Position numbers and translations under genes: made by a program
Assembly: GCA_014529385.2 (NCBI GenBank)
Contig: CM043963.1
Span: 71,196,412 to 71,260,411 of the forward strand
Length of the DNA stretch: 64,000 nucleotides
Direction: 5' to 3'
Source of the DNA: Adiantum capillus-veneris
Taxonomy: Eukaryota > Streptophyta > Polypodiopsida > Polypodiales > Pteridaceae
Part shown: one piece after another, positions 11,091 through 22,697 of the stretch
Layout: every line of letters starts with the position of its first letter
Position numbering within the stretch: the stretch's first letter is position 1
The notes under the pieces: generated by a model
The model's input: only the letters and a program-made list of their open reading frames with translations
What the model was told of the DNA's origin: nothing
The model's database searches: none

Positions 11091-11600
11091 GTCACATGGA
11101 GATTGGTGCCGCCACTAGCTTCAGCTAGAGAGAGGCTTGTGAGTGGCAGAGAGGGGCAAGAAGTGCTCCATGTAATAATTTGGACCCTTGTGTTGGAGTT
11201 TAAGTTATCGGTGTTTGAACCTATAGGTCGGAGTTCAAGGCAAATGCATCTCGCAGGAACCAATCAGATATATCTAAAACACTATGGATGAGTGCACCAA
11301 TCCATTGTTGTTGGTCGAATCATGGACAAGATGTGCTCCACAGTTCATTATCTTGGAGTATTATTTTTTGGACATGATGTGTTTACAGTTCACGAATGGG
11401 GATTTTTGGACGTAGTGTGATCTATAGTTCAAATGTTCTAAAAGGCAACCAATGCTCAAGATGGCATTCTTCTAAGGTACAAAGTTGAGGGTAGCAAATC
11501 AGAGGTGTATCCAGCATGACCGGTGTTGCTGGGGTGTCCATGGTAGCTTCTTCCTCGACTTGGTCTCACTATCTATGTCTACTATGAGCTGAAGAGAGGG
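11091..11600. other. Degenerate internal DNA of the copia remnant
   Basis: No recognisable domain. It ends in a purine-rich tract (gaagagaggg, 11591-11600) placed like a polypurine tract immediately before TGTTAGAG. Confidence 0.35.
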
Positions 11601-11791
11601 TGTTAGAGTTTTTGCATCTCAAGTGAACTGCCCAATGTGAACCCATTATTTATTTTGGCTTTCAGGTATTTATTTTACTTATTTGTCAAAGTTTGGGTAG
11701 GGCAAGTTACTGAGGTTGGTATATATGCAACCCCTTGCCTCCATTGTATTACATATTCAACTATTCATTGCCAAGGTTGATTGGTTCAAGA

Positions 11792-11793
<2 letters not shown>
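11601..11793 (+). repeat. Probable 3' LTR of the copia remnant
   Basis: Starts TGTTAGAG after a polypurine-like tract, and carries a TATA-like ggtatatatgc at about 11718-11728 and then a (CT)n tract about 70 bp downstream. No second copy is present and the right end is lost in the CT tract. Confidence 0.4.

Positions 11794-11844
<51 letters not shown>
11794..11844 (+). repeat. (CT)n microsatellite, 51 bp
   Basis: Perfect CT run at the junction of the copia LTR and the gypsy Gag remnant F. Confidence 0.95.
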
Positions 11845-11847
<3 letters not shown>

Positions 11848-11889
11848 GCTCACTCTTCTTGGTCTCTATGCTTCCGCATCGTCGACTTT

Positions 11890-12893
11890 GACACAGACAT
11901 GGTGGTCGACCTTACTTTCGTGCAAGGAAACGTCTACAAAGTGGTTAAAATTCAATCACATCTTCATTTCTGCTTGGCTCACAGAAGAATACGAAGAGGA
12001 TGTGATCAGAGCTTGGAATCATCTGAGAGTGACTAAGGAGATACCTTGGACGACCATTGCCAGACCTCTTGGGATACTTTCCTACCAACTGCTTCTTTCA
12101 AGAAAATTACTTTCAAGCAACAAGTTGAGCGGTTTTGTTGTGGGTTACCCAAAGAAATACGATGCTACTGCCTACAAAAGAAGTCCGACTCCATTCAGAG
12201 ACTTATGGGTCATGCCAAGCAAGGCTTTGGTATGCATGCTAGCATCCTTACGTACCTCGGCGGACAGGCAAGTGTCCGCTCAACGGGGGCAAACACCATT
12301 CAACAATAACAAAGAAGAGGAAACAACATAAGAAGAAGCCAACTGGCCTGAGACTGCCAGTTAAGCAACGTACTGAGTACTACAAAGAGGGCAAGTGCTA
12401 CGGATGTGGAGAGCAGGGGCACATTCTCGCAAAGTGTCCTAACAAAGCGTCAAAAGATCAAGCAGAGGACAGACGAGAGAGTTCTAAGGTGGCAGAGGAG
12501 CGTACAAAGAAAGCAAAGACAAAGGCAAGACTGGTTCTAGATTTCGTGGGAACAAACCTAGAACAGATAGATGAGAGTATGGAGCTTCGCAGAGCGTGGG
12601 GCAAAGTAGGTCGTCAAGAAGTCCTTATCTTCTTCGATGGAGGAGCAAAGGCCCTCCAACTTCATCTTGATTAAATTGGTGGCTTGGCTTGGAATCACAC
12701 CAAAAGAAATGTGACCATCGATGGAGGCAGTTCTAGTGGCACCAAGGTGAGATCTTGCCATTATACCTGTCATAGGCAAACTTCGGTTTTGCATTGCTAG
12801 GGGTATTTAGGGCATGAGGACTTTTACATCATGTCTCTGGAGGGGTGTGACGTCCTTTTGGGGATCCCTTGGTACCACAAGAACAGCGTTGTA
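11890..12893 (+). pseudogene. Gypsy gag-protease remnant (element F)
   Basis: Begins abruptly in the Gag core (TWWSTLL..., WLKFNHIFISAWLTEEYEED, AWNHLRVTKE) matching A and C. After a frameshift it continues through WDTFLPTASFKKITFKQQVE and AKQGFGMH to a CCHC knuckle (CYGCGEQGHILAKC). A protease region follows, with LIFFDGGAKA in place of the usual DSGA and, near the end, [16 protein letters not shown]. Both ends are truncated. At 12893 it joins the LTR of element E without any recognisable target duplication, suggesting deletion or recombination. Confidence 0.75.
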
Positions 12894-12894
12894 C

Positions 12895-13230
12895 GGCAGC
12901 TTTTGAAGACAAGATGCTTTTGAGTTTAATTCTTTTCATGTAATTGCTTTTCAAGGCCAAGGGCCTTCAAATATGTGCCGAGGGCTCATTCTCTGGCACA
13001 CTTCTGGGTGAAGGTGCAGAGCGTGAGTACTTGCATTGTACCGAGTTCAAGTAATATCAAGAAATATCGAAAGGGGCGCCAAGGTTTGGGGCTAGTACTC
13101 TCTGAGTCTCTAGGGTGGAATTCCGCCACTACATGTCGCGTGTGCTCTCTTTTCAGTTCTTGTTATTGAAGTGCTAAAAGTCTGTGTAGTCTGTTCTTTT
13201 CCGTTGGCACGTGGTGCCCGTCTCGTGACA
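12895..13230 (+). repeat. 5'-truncated 5' LTR of element E
   Basis: Matches the last 330 bp of the complete LTR at 15795-16427 (cagcttttgaagac... to ...cgtgaca). It contains the block agaaatatcgaaaggggcgcca and ends with the hairpin GGCAC-GTG-GTGCC followed by CGTCTCGTGACA. About 300 bp of the expected LTR start are missing. Confidence 0.8.
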
Positions 13231-13246
13231 GTGGTATCAGAGCTTT
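13231..13246 (+). promoter_or_regulatory. Primer binding site (tRNA-iMet type) of element E
   Basis: GTGGTATCAGAGCTTT directly follows the LTR end; TGGTATCAGAGC is the standard plant iMet primer site for first-strand synthesis. Confidence 0.85.
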
Positions 13247-13459
13247 AGGCGTGTGCTTTTTTGAAAGCATACCAATCCCACCAAAGAGCAGACAAAGCAA
13301 ACTGGCGCTTCCAAAGTCTAGTGGAATTTTGTTTGAAGAATCTTTGTGTCCCGACCCCGGACCTCTAAGCCACTCCCAGCCTTACTTCATCGCGCATCGG
13401 GTGCGCTCTCGTCTTCACCGCTCTGTCTTACAGGGCATAAGCTATAAAGAACCCAAGAC

Positions 13460-14600
13460 ATGGCGTTCATGGATTCAAAAGAATACTTGCAATTTCTCCT
13501 CGACGAGCTTCGCGACATTCAGCAGAACCTTCCGATGCTGCAAAGTTTTCAACAGTTTTTGAATTACATGGTACCCCCTTTGATGCCTCAAGTGGTATCT
13601 CCTCTTGCACTAGAAAGTACGAGAGCTTTTAATCGGCAACCTTCCCAGCTGCTTGTTCTAATCTGGGAGCCTTTAGGAATATGGTGCAGCCATGTGACCC
13701 GGATCCTGTGCAACTGCCTTTGCCACCCCCGTTGCCCCTACCCCCCCACCACCACCGTCACCAGGCTACAATGGTTGGAGCCCATATGGATACCCTTATT
13801 ATCCGTACACGGGATACGCGTCTTACCAACCAAAAGATTTCAAGGATTGTGGTACGCCAGTCAAATTTTTCACCTTTTCTGGGATGAAAGGTCAGAAGAA
13901 AGCATTGCAATTCCTACTGCAATTCGACAACATCTATGCTTTGGGAAACTATACAGAAGAATCCAAAATTTCTGGAGTAGCGGGATTTCTTAAAGATAAT
14001 GCCATGCAGTGGTGGAGTTCCATCGCGACGCAACGGCATGCTCCAAGGACCTGGCAAGCTTTCAAGACAATATTTGCATGCAGTTATATGACTTCTCTCT
14101 TTGAAGTTCGGATCTTGGCAGAATGGGGCAACTTGAAATGCTTGTCACAGAGACCATGGACGACTATAACCAAAGGTTTCTCAACGTCTACCTTCCGGTG
14201 TCCTTCTTTAAGTTCATTTCCTTGGAGGACTAATGCGAGCAATAGACCATTGGACTACCATCACCGTTGTAGGAATATTGTCTTTCCAAGCAAGTCTCAA
14301 CCATGCAAGAACTTACGGACCATGCCGCGGTTGGCTTCCAACTGATGAAGTGAAAGTTGGAGTTTTCCACAAAACCAACTCTGGCCAATGGCCACCAACC
14401 AAACCTCTTGGCAACAACGAACAAATTCTTGGGAGTCTCGTGAAACCCAACCTCATAGGCCTCGTATGACACAACGTCATCGAGAAACCCTTTTACAAGA
14501 CGCCCGATGCTTCGAATGTTTTCAAACAGGGCATACATTCACTACATGTTCTGAGCGAGCCTCGACCTCTTTAGAGCAACCTTCTGCTCCCACAACAGAA
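13460..14600 (+). pseudogene. Gypsy-type Gag of element E
   Basis: Starts at ATG 13460 (MAFMDSKEYLQFLLDELRDI). A proline- and tyrosine-rich linker follows, then the Gag core near 13866-14110 (FFTFSGMKGQKKALQFLLQF, GFLKDNAMQWWSS, TWQAFKTIFACSYM) and a CCHC knuckle CFECFQTGHTFTTC near 14509-14550. At least two frameshifts and stops break the frame. The WWS and F-x-x-F features are typical of Ty3/gypsy Gag. It is distinct from the A/C/D Gag, with no serine-rich domain. Confidence 0.7.
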
Positions 14601-15076
14601 CGATCTGCAGGGCCACCTCTAGCTAAGAGAGCTAGACCCGCTATTGGACTAGTCCCTGCTATCTATGGCATACGCCTTGGAAGTACAAATGAATTATGTC
14701 GAGCATATGGCAAAAGTCAACGGCTTGAAAGCCCTTATTTTCTTCGACCTCGGAGCTACAAAGAACGTCATCGATCCAGAATTCTTGAAACAGATGCACT
14801 TTGATTATGATGTAGAGGGTGGAAGCTGAGCTAGCCACGGGGCAAACTTAGAAAGTGGTACTGCTCATTGGTGCTCTTCCAATGACTATCCAAGATTATC
14901 ATGAAAAAGCCGATTTCCACATTATGAAGTCGGGCAATTGCAACGTTCTCTTGGGCATGCCTTGGCACAAGAACAATGATGCAATTCTCCACATTCGGAA
15001 CCAAACCATTACCTTGATGCAGAAGGACAAGCCAGTCGTGCTCAAAGTTCGGCTGTCCAAACAAAAACCTGAATGA
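14601..15076 (+). pseudogene. Retroviral-type aspartic protease remnant of element E
   Basis: A frame near 14730-14815 reads ALIFFDLGATKNVIDPEFL, where DLGA stands for the catalytic DSGA. After a stop it continues DYHEKADFHIMKSGNCNVLL and GMPWHKNNDAIL, the usual protease C-terminal block, ending at a stop at 15074-15076. No RT, RNase H or integrase follows before the 3' LTR, so E is a gag-protease-only, non-autonomous or internally deleted element. Confidence 0.65.
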
Positions 15077-15794
15077 ATTTTCGAGTTGTTAGATATTTTT
15101 GAACTTTGTTTGAGGAAGTATTGTTTGAAATTTGTTTGAAATGGATGGTCTCTGATTTAAACCTGTCTTGGTGTCGATTTGAACTGTTTGACTCTAGTTT
15201 TAAATACTAGTTTCATTGATTGCTAATTTACTCCCGGGTGGAGTAGTGAGAAATGCTGTTTTGGTATTGTCTGAACCTCGGAACGACTCAGACGGGATGT
15301 CTGAGAAGCGTTTCGTTATATGCTGGAAAACCTCTGAACGACGTTGACGGGATGTCTGAGGAGCCTTTGGTTGTATGCTTGAACCTCCAAGCGATGCAGA
15401 CTGCGGTCTGGGGAGCGTTGGTTGTACTAGTCCTCTGAACTCATGGCTTGGACCTTTTTAGGTTATCTGGGGGGAATGACGAGGTAGTTGTTGAGTAGCT
15501 TTATACCGCAGACTGTCCGTCTCGGAGGAGTGCTCAGCGGCGTTGTTTGTTGTGTCCAAGTAACATGCATATGTGAGCATTTGTGTTGCATTGTGATGTG
15601 CCAATCACTGAATATTCCTTTTTGGATGAGATTCTTTTGGGAAGCCGACGACCCAGGAAATCAAGAGCTCCGATTTGGAATGAGAAAATTGATTGTTTCT
15701 CGGAATGACCCTCCGAATTTTTTTTGAGCTAACTTGAGTTGTTTTGCAAATATGCTTTAATCGCGGACGATTACTTTCTTTCAAGAAGGGGGGT
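15077..15794 (+). other. Non-coding 3' region of element E with degenerate repeats
   Basis: Contains three imperfect copies (about 15266-15430) of a unit of roughly 55 bp with the words gaacctc..gacgggatgtctgag..gcgtttcgttatatgct. It ends with a polypurine tract (caagaaggggggt, 15782-15794) immediately before the LTR. Confidence 0.55.
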
Positions 15795-16427
15795 TGTCAC
15801 AAATTGCTGACGTGTCAAGCCACTGAAGAATAGAGCCAACCTACAGATCCGGGCCGAGGGGCCTAAACCCTAAGAAGAAGAAGCAGGAGAAGGCAAAGTA
15901 GCAGAAGAAGTTTTACAGACTTACAAAGTCTTGCCGAGTGGCCTTTTTTTAAAAGAAGAGTTCCCACCAACTTATGGGACCCCGTCCGATGGGGCCAAGT
16001 AACATAAAAGCATTAAAAATAAAGCAAGCCCACACATACACACACAGAGAGCTGATGACGTGGCAGGTGTACGGATTTCCGTGATTTACGTCGAGTAGCT
16101 TTGGGCAGCAGCTTTTGAAGACCAGATGCTTTTGAGTTTAATGCTTTTCATGTAACTGCATTCCAAGGCCTAGTGCCTTTAAAATTTAAATATGTGCAGA
16201 GGGCTCATTCTCTGGCACACTTCTGGGTGAAGGTGCAAAGCGTGAGTATTGGCATTGTACCGAGCTCAAGTAATATAAAGAAATACCGAAAGGGGGACAG
16301 TACTCTTTGGGGTGGAATTCCGCCACTCCGTGTCGCATGTGCTCTCTCTTTCAGTTCAGTTATTGAAGTGCTAAAAGTCTGCTTAGTCTGTTCTTTTCCG
16401 TTGGCACGTGGTGCCCGGCTCGTGACA
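15795..16427 (+). repeat. 3' LTR of element E
   Basis: Complete 633-bp LTR, TGTCAC...GTGACA, preceded by a polypurine tract. It shares 330 bp with 12895-13230 and carries ataaagaaataccgaaaggg and the terminal hairpin GGCAC-GTG-GTGCC. The flank on the right is ACCAC; the matching left flank was lost with the truncated 5' LTR. Confidence 0.85.
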
Positions 16428-16821
16428 ACCACACCTTCCCTTGCAATTTGGCAAACGAAACGTCCGACGCAGTCCTACAAAAGCCAACAGTCCCTACGGC
16501 ATTGTGAAAGTTATAAGGTGTGAATTATCACCTTGGGCTGATGAGGCACAACATGGTTATGTATCTGTAGCTGACATGGCATGCAAGCAATTATCAAGCT
16601 GGAAGAGTGGCAAATGGAGCAAATTACACAAAACAGCCACTGCAACCGGTTAGTAGAGTACTCAGTAAGGAGTTTAAGCAAATGTGGATAGTTGTTGCAA
16701 GCAACAACTGAACATGACATATAACCCTCGAAGAGTCCATGACAACAAGAAACAAGTAGTGTCATGTTCAGTGAAATGTCAGGCTCATTGACCTTCTCTG
16801 TGTCAATGATATCTCTCAGGG

Positions 16822-16825
<4 letters not shown>
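16428..16825. other. No gene recognised
   Basis: Short open frames only. No domain was recognised. Confidence 0.35.
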
Positions 16826-16883
<58 letters not shown>

Positions 16884-17280
16884 GAAATGAAATGAAATGT
16901 TATATTAACGCCTTCAAAAGGCCAGAATGACCTATGAGACCAAACTGATACAAAAGTGGTGAATCTGTTACAATGTCTGGGTACCTTAGTACTAAAGTAC
17001 TGAGTGTGAAAAGTGTGAAAGTGTGAAAATAAATGTGAAAAACTAAATACAAAGTATTAAATAAATAAACTTCTTAGGAGCATTCTGGGTGTCTGGCTAG
17101 AATGCTTCTAATCCTTTGTTGTAGTCTCCTCTGGTGAAGTGTGCTTCTGCATCTCGGTCGTGTGGTCGTCTCGATTTCCTAAGATCAATCGCCCTGTCAA
17201 TGAGGGTGCCTTTGGTTTGAATGTGGGTACTCCTTTGTGCTGGCTGTTGGCCTCTTGCTTCTCCTTCCACTCCTGCTTCT

Positions 17281-17315
<35 letters not shown>
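16826..17315 (-). mobile_element. LINE 3' fragment bounded by GA tracts
   Basis: The minus strand of about 17283-16881 matches the 3' end of the LINE at 27262-27700 (gtacccagacattg, cataggtcatt, ccttttgaag), ending in (atttc)n directly against a (TC)n tract (plus (GA)n at 16826-16880). The 5' break also meets a GA tract (17284-17315). About 400 bp, 5'-truncated, no coding capacity. Confidence 0.7.
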
Positions 17316-17317
<2 letters not shown>

Positions 17318-20046
17318 TTCGGGTAGAGACTGCTGGCAGTAATGCACCACAATACTATGGTTTCGTGTCATTTGTGCGCTGCCACATTGACATGTTTCCA
17401 TTTGGAAGATGAATGGGCTTCATTGCTTCAGGGTTTGAAATGGACAACTGGGAAGTGTCAAAGAGGGGTATTAGATTCATGGAATGACAAATCGAGGAGT
17501 TTGTGATCTGCTGCTGATTTTGCAAGGTGGAGAGGAGAGTACGGTTGGTTGCTGTTTTATATTCTTAGTTTGGTGCTAATCGGGGCACTTTGTCAGGGAG
17601 GATAGCAATCCTATGCCTCGTCTACCTTGTGATGCTCAAGGAAAGGATTGTCTATATTGAAATTCCTAAAGATTTTAACTTTGATAAACTACATTACAAT
17701 TTGATTGATGAATATTACCCCCTAGTCGTGGAGACTTTCTCTAGCCACATGTAATTGCACCATGGAAAGGTCACGCACTTTAATTTTTGGACTCAAAAAT
17801 ACCCTCCATATTTTAGATTGAATTTCCCTTTCTCGCGTGATGTCCGCAAAGAAGCTTCTTTCTCAATGCCTTTATAAGTGGCTTATTTTTTCTTGCTTCC
17901 TTTTTAATGCAAATTGTGGTGCTCCTTTCTTCATGGATAATAAATATTCTTGTTGATCTAGCCTGGTATGCTCATCCAAAAGATCCTTGGATGGATTAAA
18001 TTCCAAGCTTTTCACAATGGAAATAAATTTACTAGAAATAATCGGATTCTTGTGTATGCTCTTCAAGTACAAAAGATCGTACTAATGTCTTATTGACCAC
18101 TTCATTGTTCATGGAAATGAGCTTTGTTGCAACATTGCTTGAGCTTGCTTCTTGCTCGGGGGAAAATTTGTGATGAGTGGTGATCCATTAGGAATCGCAA
18201 GAAGTTTGTGGTTAGACTGTCTGAATTGCTAGCTTTCGGTAATAGATTCACTAGCAATTATGTTGTTGTATTGGTGGAAGAAGTTGAATAAGGTTTGATT
18301 CTGACTTGCAAACACCCTAGTCACGATGATGAAAGCATTCCTTCATAAGATATAATGGGACGTTATGAGAATGTCTTTGTTTTTCCATTGTATCACATTG
18401 TGACAAGAGCATTGTCATTTTGGTAATGACCTTGTATGTTGACCTCAACACGTTTCTCTCTCTCTTCTTGATTGCTCCCTAAAGCTTTTAAGGCGACCAA
18501 AGCTAGAGAAAGTAGCTTGAATTTTGATTATTAGGCCCATATCCAACATATCCATTAATGTGGGCACTCCAAGATACTGACAGGATGTCAAAGGCCTTTG
18601 CTTAAGCACCTCGATGGCTACCATGGTAAAAGGGCAGCTCATTTTACCATTACCGAGCCTTTGTATGGTTTACCATTAGCCAGCCTTTGTAGGATGGTGG
18701 GAATGTTGCAGTGTTTTGTCAGTATTATGAACGATGGAGCTGATGGTTATTTTGTCTTATGGATATACCATGAGTCTATACCGTGCACTTTCTTTGAAGG
18801 TGAGTTAGGGTGTATCATTGATTCGTCTAGGTACATACCCCAATATGTCGATTGAAGATGTGGAAAGAATGTTCGGGAAAAATGTGTCTCAGTTTACATG
18901 TGCTTTCTAGAAATGAAATAATGTCCATTAAGAGGAAGAGGAAAGGGAGAAAATCCTCTTAAATCTTCCACAAAATTACAGTAAAAATAGTAGAATTATG
19001 GCCAATTTTGTAAAATCTCCTTCTAGGTGAGGCATAAAAACAAATTAGGTATGTTTATGAAAATGTTTTTTCCCCTTCAAACACTGAAATTGCAAGTGGA
19101 TGTGTTGTGTGGATGCAAAAAGACATATATCTATATTTATGTGAATATATGACCACTTGTACATTGCAATGAGTTGACTTAATTACCCAGTCAAGACACT
19201 GACTTTGTTCTTTAACATTGGCCCTAAGGCTTCCTCCCTCTCAATCTCATAGCTACACCAAACAAGAGCTTTTTTCAAGCATTGCATCAATGAAAGGTTG
19301 CATTAGATGTGGCGTGTTTGAAGTAATTTCTGCTTAACGTCAATTAATTTTTGACGATTATGTTTGCTCAATTGTTGCACAAAACTTGTAATCTGATGGA
19401 TTAGTAAAATGAAATGGGGTTCTCAAACACTTCAAAGCACTTTTGCACGGAAAAAACACCACGTGTTAATGGGTTTGAGCGACCGTGGCCACTTTGATAA
19501 TTAGTATTGCTGTCACAAAATCGAGAATTGAGGGGAATAATTAATTTTTGTGTGCTTTAGCATTTTTAAACTGAACAGTGGCACCCACAAAAGTATTTTT
19601 GTGAGAAACTCTCGTTCATTAATAATTTAGTACTACTTTGTCCTTCCAAGCCATCTCCACAGAGTTACATTTTTGCTCATGGTGGATACAATTGTCTTAG
19701 TTTCCTTCTCTTGGGGTGACAATGTATTTTTGACATGCAAGATCCCTTATTAAAAAGGAATATTTTTTTGAAGTTTCAAACTCTTATTTGAATTTTTCCG
19801 AAATTCAAACAATCGAACAAAGCCAGACAGAGGCCTTGACAATTTCGACCAAAGGATATTGTATTTTCTGAGAGAAATAGGCCAGCCAATTTTCTTGAAT
19901 TATTGAACAAATTTAAAATGCATCAGATTTGAGCTTATGTGGCAAGAATTGTGAGATCATTGCATAGTATGTTCTTGCAATCTGTACTATGTATAAAGGG
20001 GGAAGGGATTCCGACAGCCCCTCCCTCCTTGTGTCCCCACTGGCAG

Positions 20047-20095
<49 letters not shown>

Positions 20096-20743
20096 CAGAC
20101 TAGTCATAGATAATTGACCGTCAGTGTTATTTTCTAGAAATCTTAACAACATTGATCAAAATGTTCAAATACTTGAAAAACCTACACAATGGAAATTTAA
20201 AGAGGTAAATTGAGTATATTTGAAGGGTTTTACAACAAATTCTCTAAACTTTGTAGGTTTTATCACCTTCAAATCTAAAATTTAGTGGTAAAATTTAAAT
20301 TTTGTAGGGGGGATTAAACCTAGGTTATTTTGGAGCATTGCTTGACAAAAAAATGCTGACAGACATGGACAAGTTATGGCCTATGAGTTATGACAATCTT
20401 TCAAAAGTGACAATAAATAGAAGCAAAAGGAAAGGTAGCTCTGCACATAATCTTGCAAAGATGGCTTCCCATATGCTACAATAGGCTACTTCTCTAATGG
20501 AGCTTCGCTTTCGCATGCCAAATCTAACCCTAAAGCACAACATTAGTTGCTATTTAGAATAACAATGCCAAGGTCCCTTTTTTAGTAAACCAAAAGGTTT
20601 TTCGAAGAGAGAGATTGTTCACTCAAAGGTGACCTTCACTGTAATTTTTTGAGACGTAAATCAGCTTTATACACAGGACCAGGTCTATACACAAGAAGTT
20701 TTGGACAAATTCTCACAATAATTCCCACATTGCGACTAACCTC
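17316..20743. other. No gene recognised; one (GA)n tract
   Basis: AT-rich DNA without recognisable domains. A (GA)n tract lies at 20050-20092. A stretch near 18865-18900 (tgttcgggaaaaatgtgtctcag) resembles 26926-26945 downstream of the BED-finger fragment and may be a further hAT scrap. Confidence 0.35.
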
Positions 20744-20892
20744 AACATCATGAGCTTGTGTGAGGGAGGCACCGCATACCTAGCTAGGTACGATTGGGGG
20801 CAGGGGACCCCGGTGGGGGGGCCGGTGGTCCCCTACCCCCAATGGTACCTAGCTAGGTATGTGGTGCCTCTCGAGCATAAGCTCATGATGTT
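20744..20892. repeat. 149-bp near-perfect inverted repeat (hairpin)
   Basis: Left arm from 20744 (aacatcatgagctt) and right arm to 20892 (ctcatgatgtt) pair over about 68 bp with roughly ten mismatches. They enclose a G-rich loop near 20812-20822. Each arm contains the palindrome cctagctagg. No target duplication is evident. It could be a very small foldback transposon or a hairpin-RNA precursor. Confidence 0.75.
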
Positions 20893-22055
20893 ATGCATTG
20901 TATGAAAAACACTTGAAAAGACTCCGTTTTCCTACACGAGAAAACTTCTAAATCTTCTTGTGATATTTCACACATGTGGTATGGTTAAGTGGGAGGGAAT
21001 TTTCTTTCCCTTTTTATTTTGCACCATTGTGCTGGCGGAAACGAATTGGTAGAGATTGATGTCCACAAGAGAAGAAATACTCCCAAGTTGGAACCCCTTG
21101 CCCAAATCGTGCAGCTAGACCAAGTCAGTGTTCGGATTTGAAGGGTTCGCTATTCTTCCAAAAGACATGCACTCAAAAGTAGTACCCTTCCCTATGGAAG
21201 AGCATTGTTTCATCTTGCCCTTATGTTGACAAAGCTTGCTATTAAATTACAGAGTCAATCTTTGTAACTTAGCAACATGTTTGGTGTAATATATATATAT
21301 ATGAGAGAAGCATGTTTTGATGAACAATATAAGTGATTTTGCATTTACGAGTTCACTAGAATTTTGGAAATACATGAAGACGAGAAAGGCTACTATTTTA
21401 CATATTACTTTTGGCATGTTCATGTTTTCTAAATTAGATGGACATATTAAGTACTCCCCTTCCATTGGCAGGCAACCTATTTTATTCCCCTTTAAAATAA
21501 ATAAATAAATAAATATATATATGGTGCAAAACTCACAATTGTGAGTGATTGTATTAAAAAGTCACCAAGAAATATATAATTGTGAGCTTGAGGCCGATTT
21601 ATAGAAGGACAATTTTTAAACAAGCCCTTCTAATACATACTCATGAAAATTTTTACCTTCATACGATAAGGTGAGAGGTGAAGGCTTGCTGACAAACAAA
21701 AAAAAGGAAAAGAAATCCTTACGGCTCCTAACGGAGCCACAATTTACAAACTTAAAACCAAGGGACAATTTACAAACTTAAGAAAGACATTTTAAAACAA
21801 AAACGTGAAAAGGAAGTCATGAACCCTTAAATTTGAGGACCCAAAGGATGTCCGCATTGACAATGGAAAAACCGACCCTTTCTCCGAAAGCACTTACACT
21901 CTTTGGTCTAGAGAGACTGGGCTAAACCAAAAAAGACAAGAAATTTTTGAAGATTCTCTCTCTCTTCTCTCTCTCTCGTTCGTTTATCTCATTATGCCAG
22001 CTGCTGAGCTTTTTCTAGATTTGGCCACCAATGCTGGTAAAGCGAATGAGGGGGG

Positions 22056-22057
<2 letters not shown>
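20893..22057. other. No gene recognised; short AT microsatellites
   Basis: (AT)n at about 21287-21302 and (AAAT)n at about 21493-21515. Nothing coding. Confidence 0.35.
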
Positions 22058-22103
<46 letters not shown>

Positions 22104-22260
22104 CAAGCAAAGTCATGTAGCTGGAGGGAATGGGGGTGGGGTACAAAGGGAACAAGGTGAGAATCTCTCTAATGAATAAATTTACTTTTGAAAGAGTATG
22201 TACCTACGATTTTGAGAAATAAAACTATGCAGAATCTTTTGCAGATTCTATGTCCGACAA

Positions 22261-22313
<53 letters not shown>

Positions 22314-22388
22314 TTTGGGACTCCTAGGCCTAGTGAGTGTTCTTTCCAGAAAGAACTGGCAGCTCTCGCATCAGCTCTCATGCGATTG

Positions 22389-22465
<77 letters not shown>

Positions 22466-22697
22466 CTCGGATGGACCTCCTTTGCTTTCGTATGTGCTGC
22501 TGCATGTCGATTCCTCTAATGCCAACCTGATTTGGTGCATGTACGTCCTCTGTTTTCCATAGTCGACGGTAGTAGCACCTCTTCTCCCTTGTTTGCGCGC
22601 CCCGTTGCTGTGCATCCTCTCTTTGCCATAGTGGATGGCAGTAGGACCTCTCCTCCCATTGTACCACGAATCCTCTCTCCCTCTCTCTCTCTCTCTC
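22058..22697 (+). repeat. Cluster of four (CT)n tracts
   Basis: CT runs at 22058-22100, 22264-22311, 22390-22462 and 22676-22697, about 1-1.6 kb upstream of the host gene start. The longest is 73 bp. Intervening DNA has no recognisable domain. Confidence 0.9.

Noticed and set aside
16428-16660. Possible lost exon 2 of a duplicated MPB2C-like gene (TTPSLAIWQTKR...)
   Set aside because: Similarity to [10 protein letters not shown] is limited to a few residues and no acceptor or phase match was found.
18598-18855. 85-codon plus-strand frame
   Set aside because: No domain, no paralogue in the window; only weak similarity of nearby DNA to 26926-26945.
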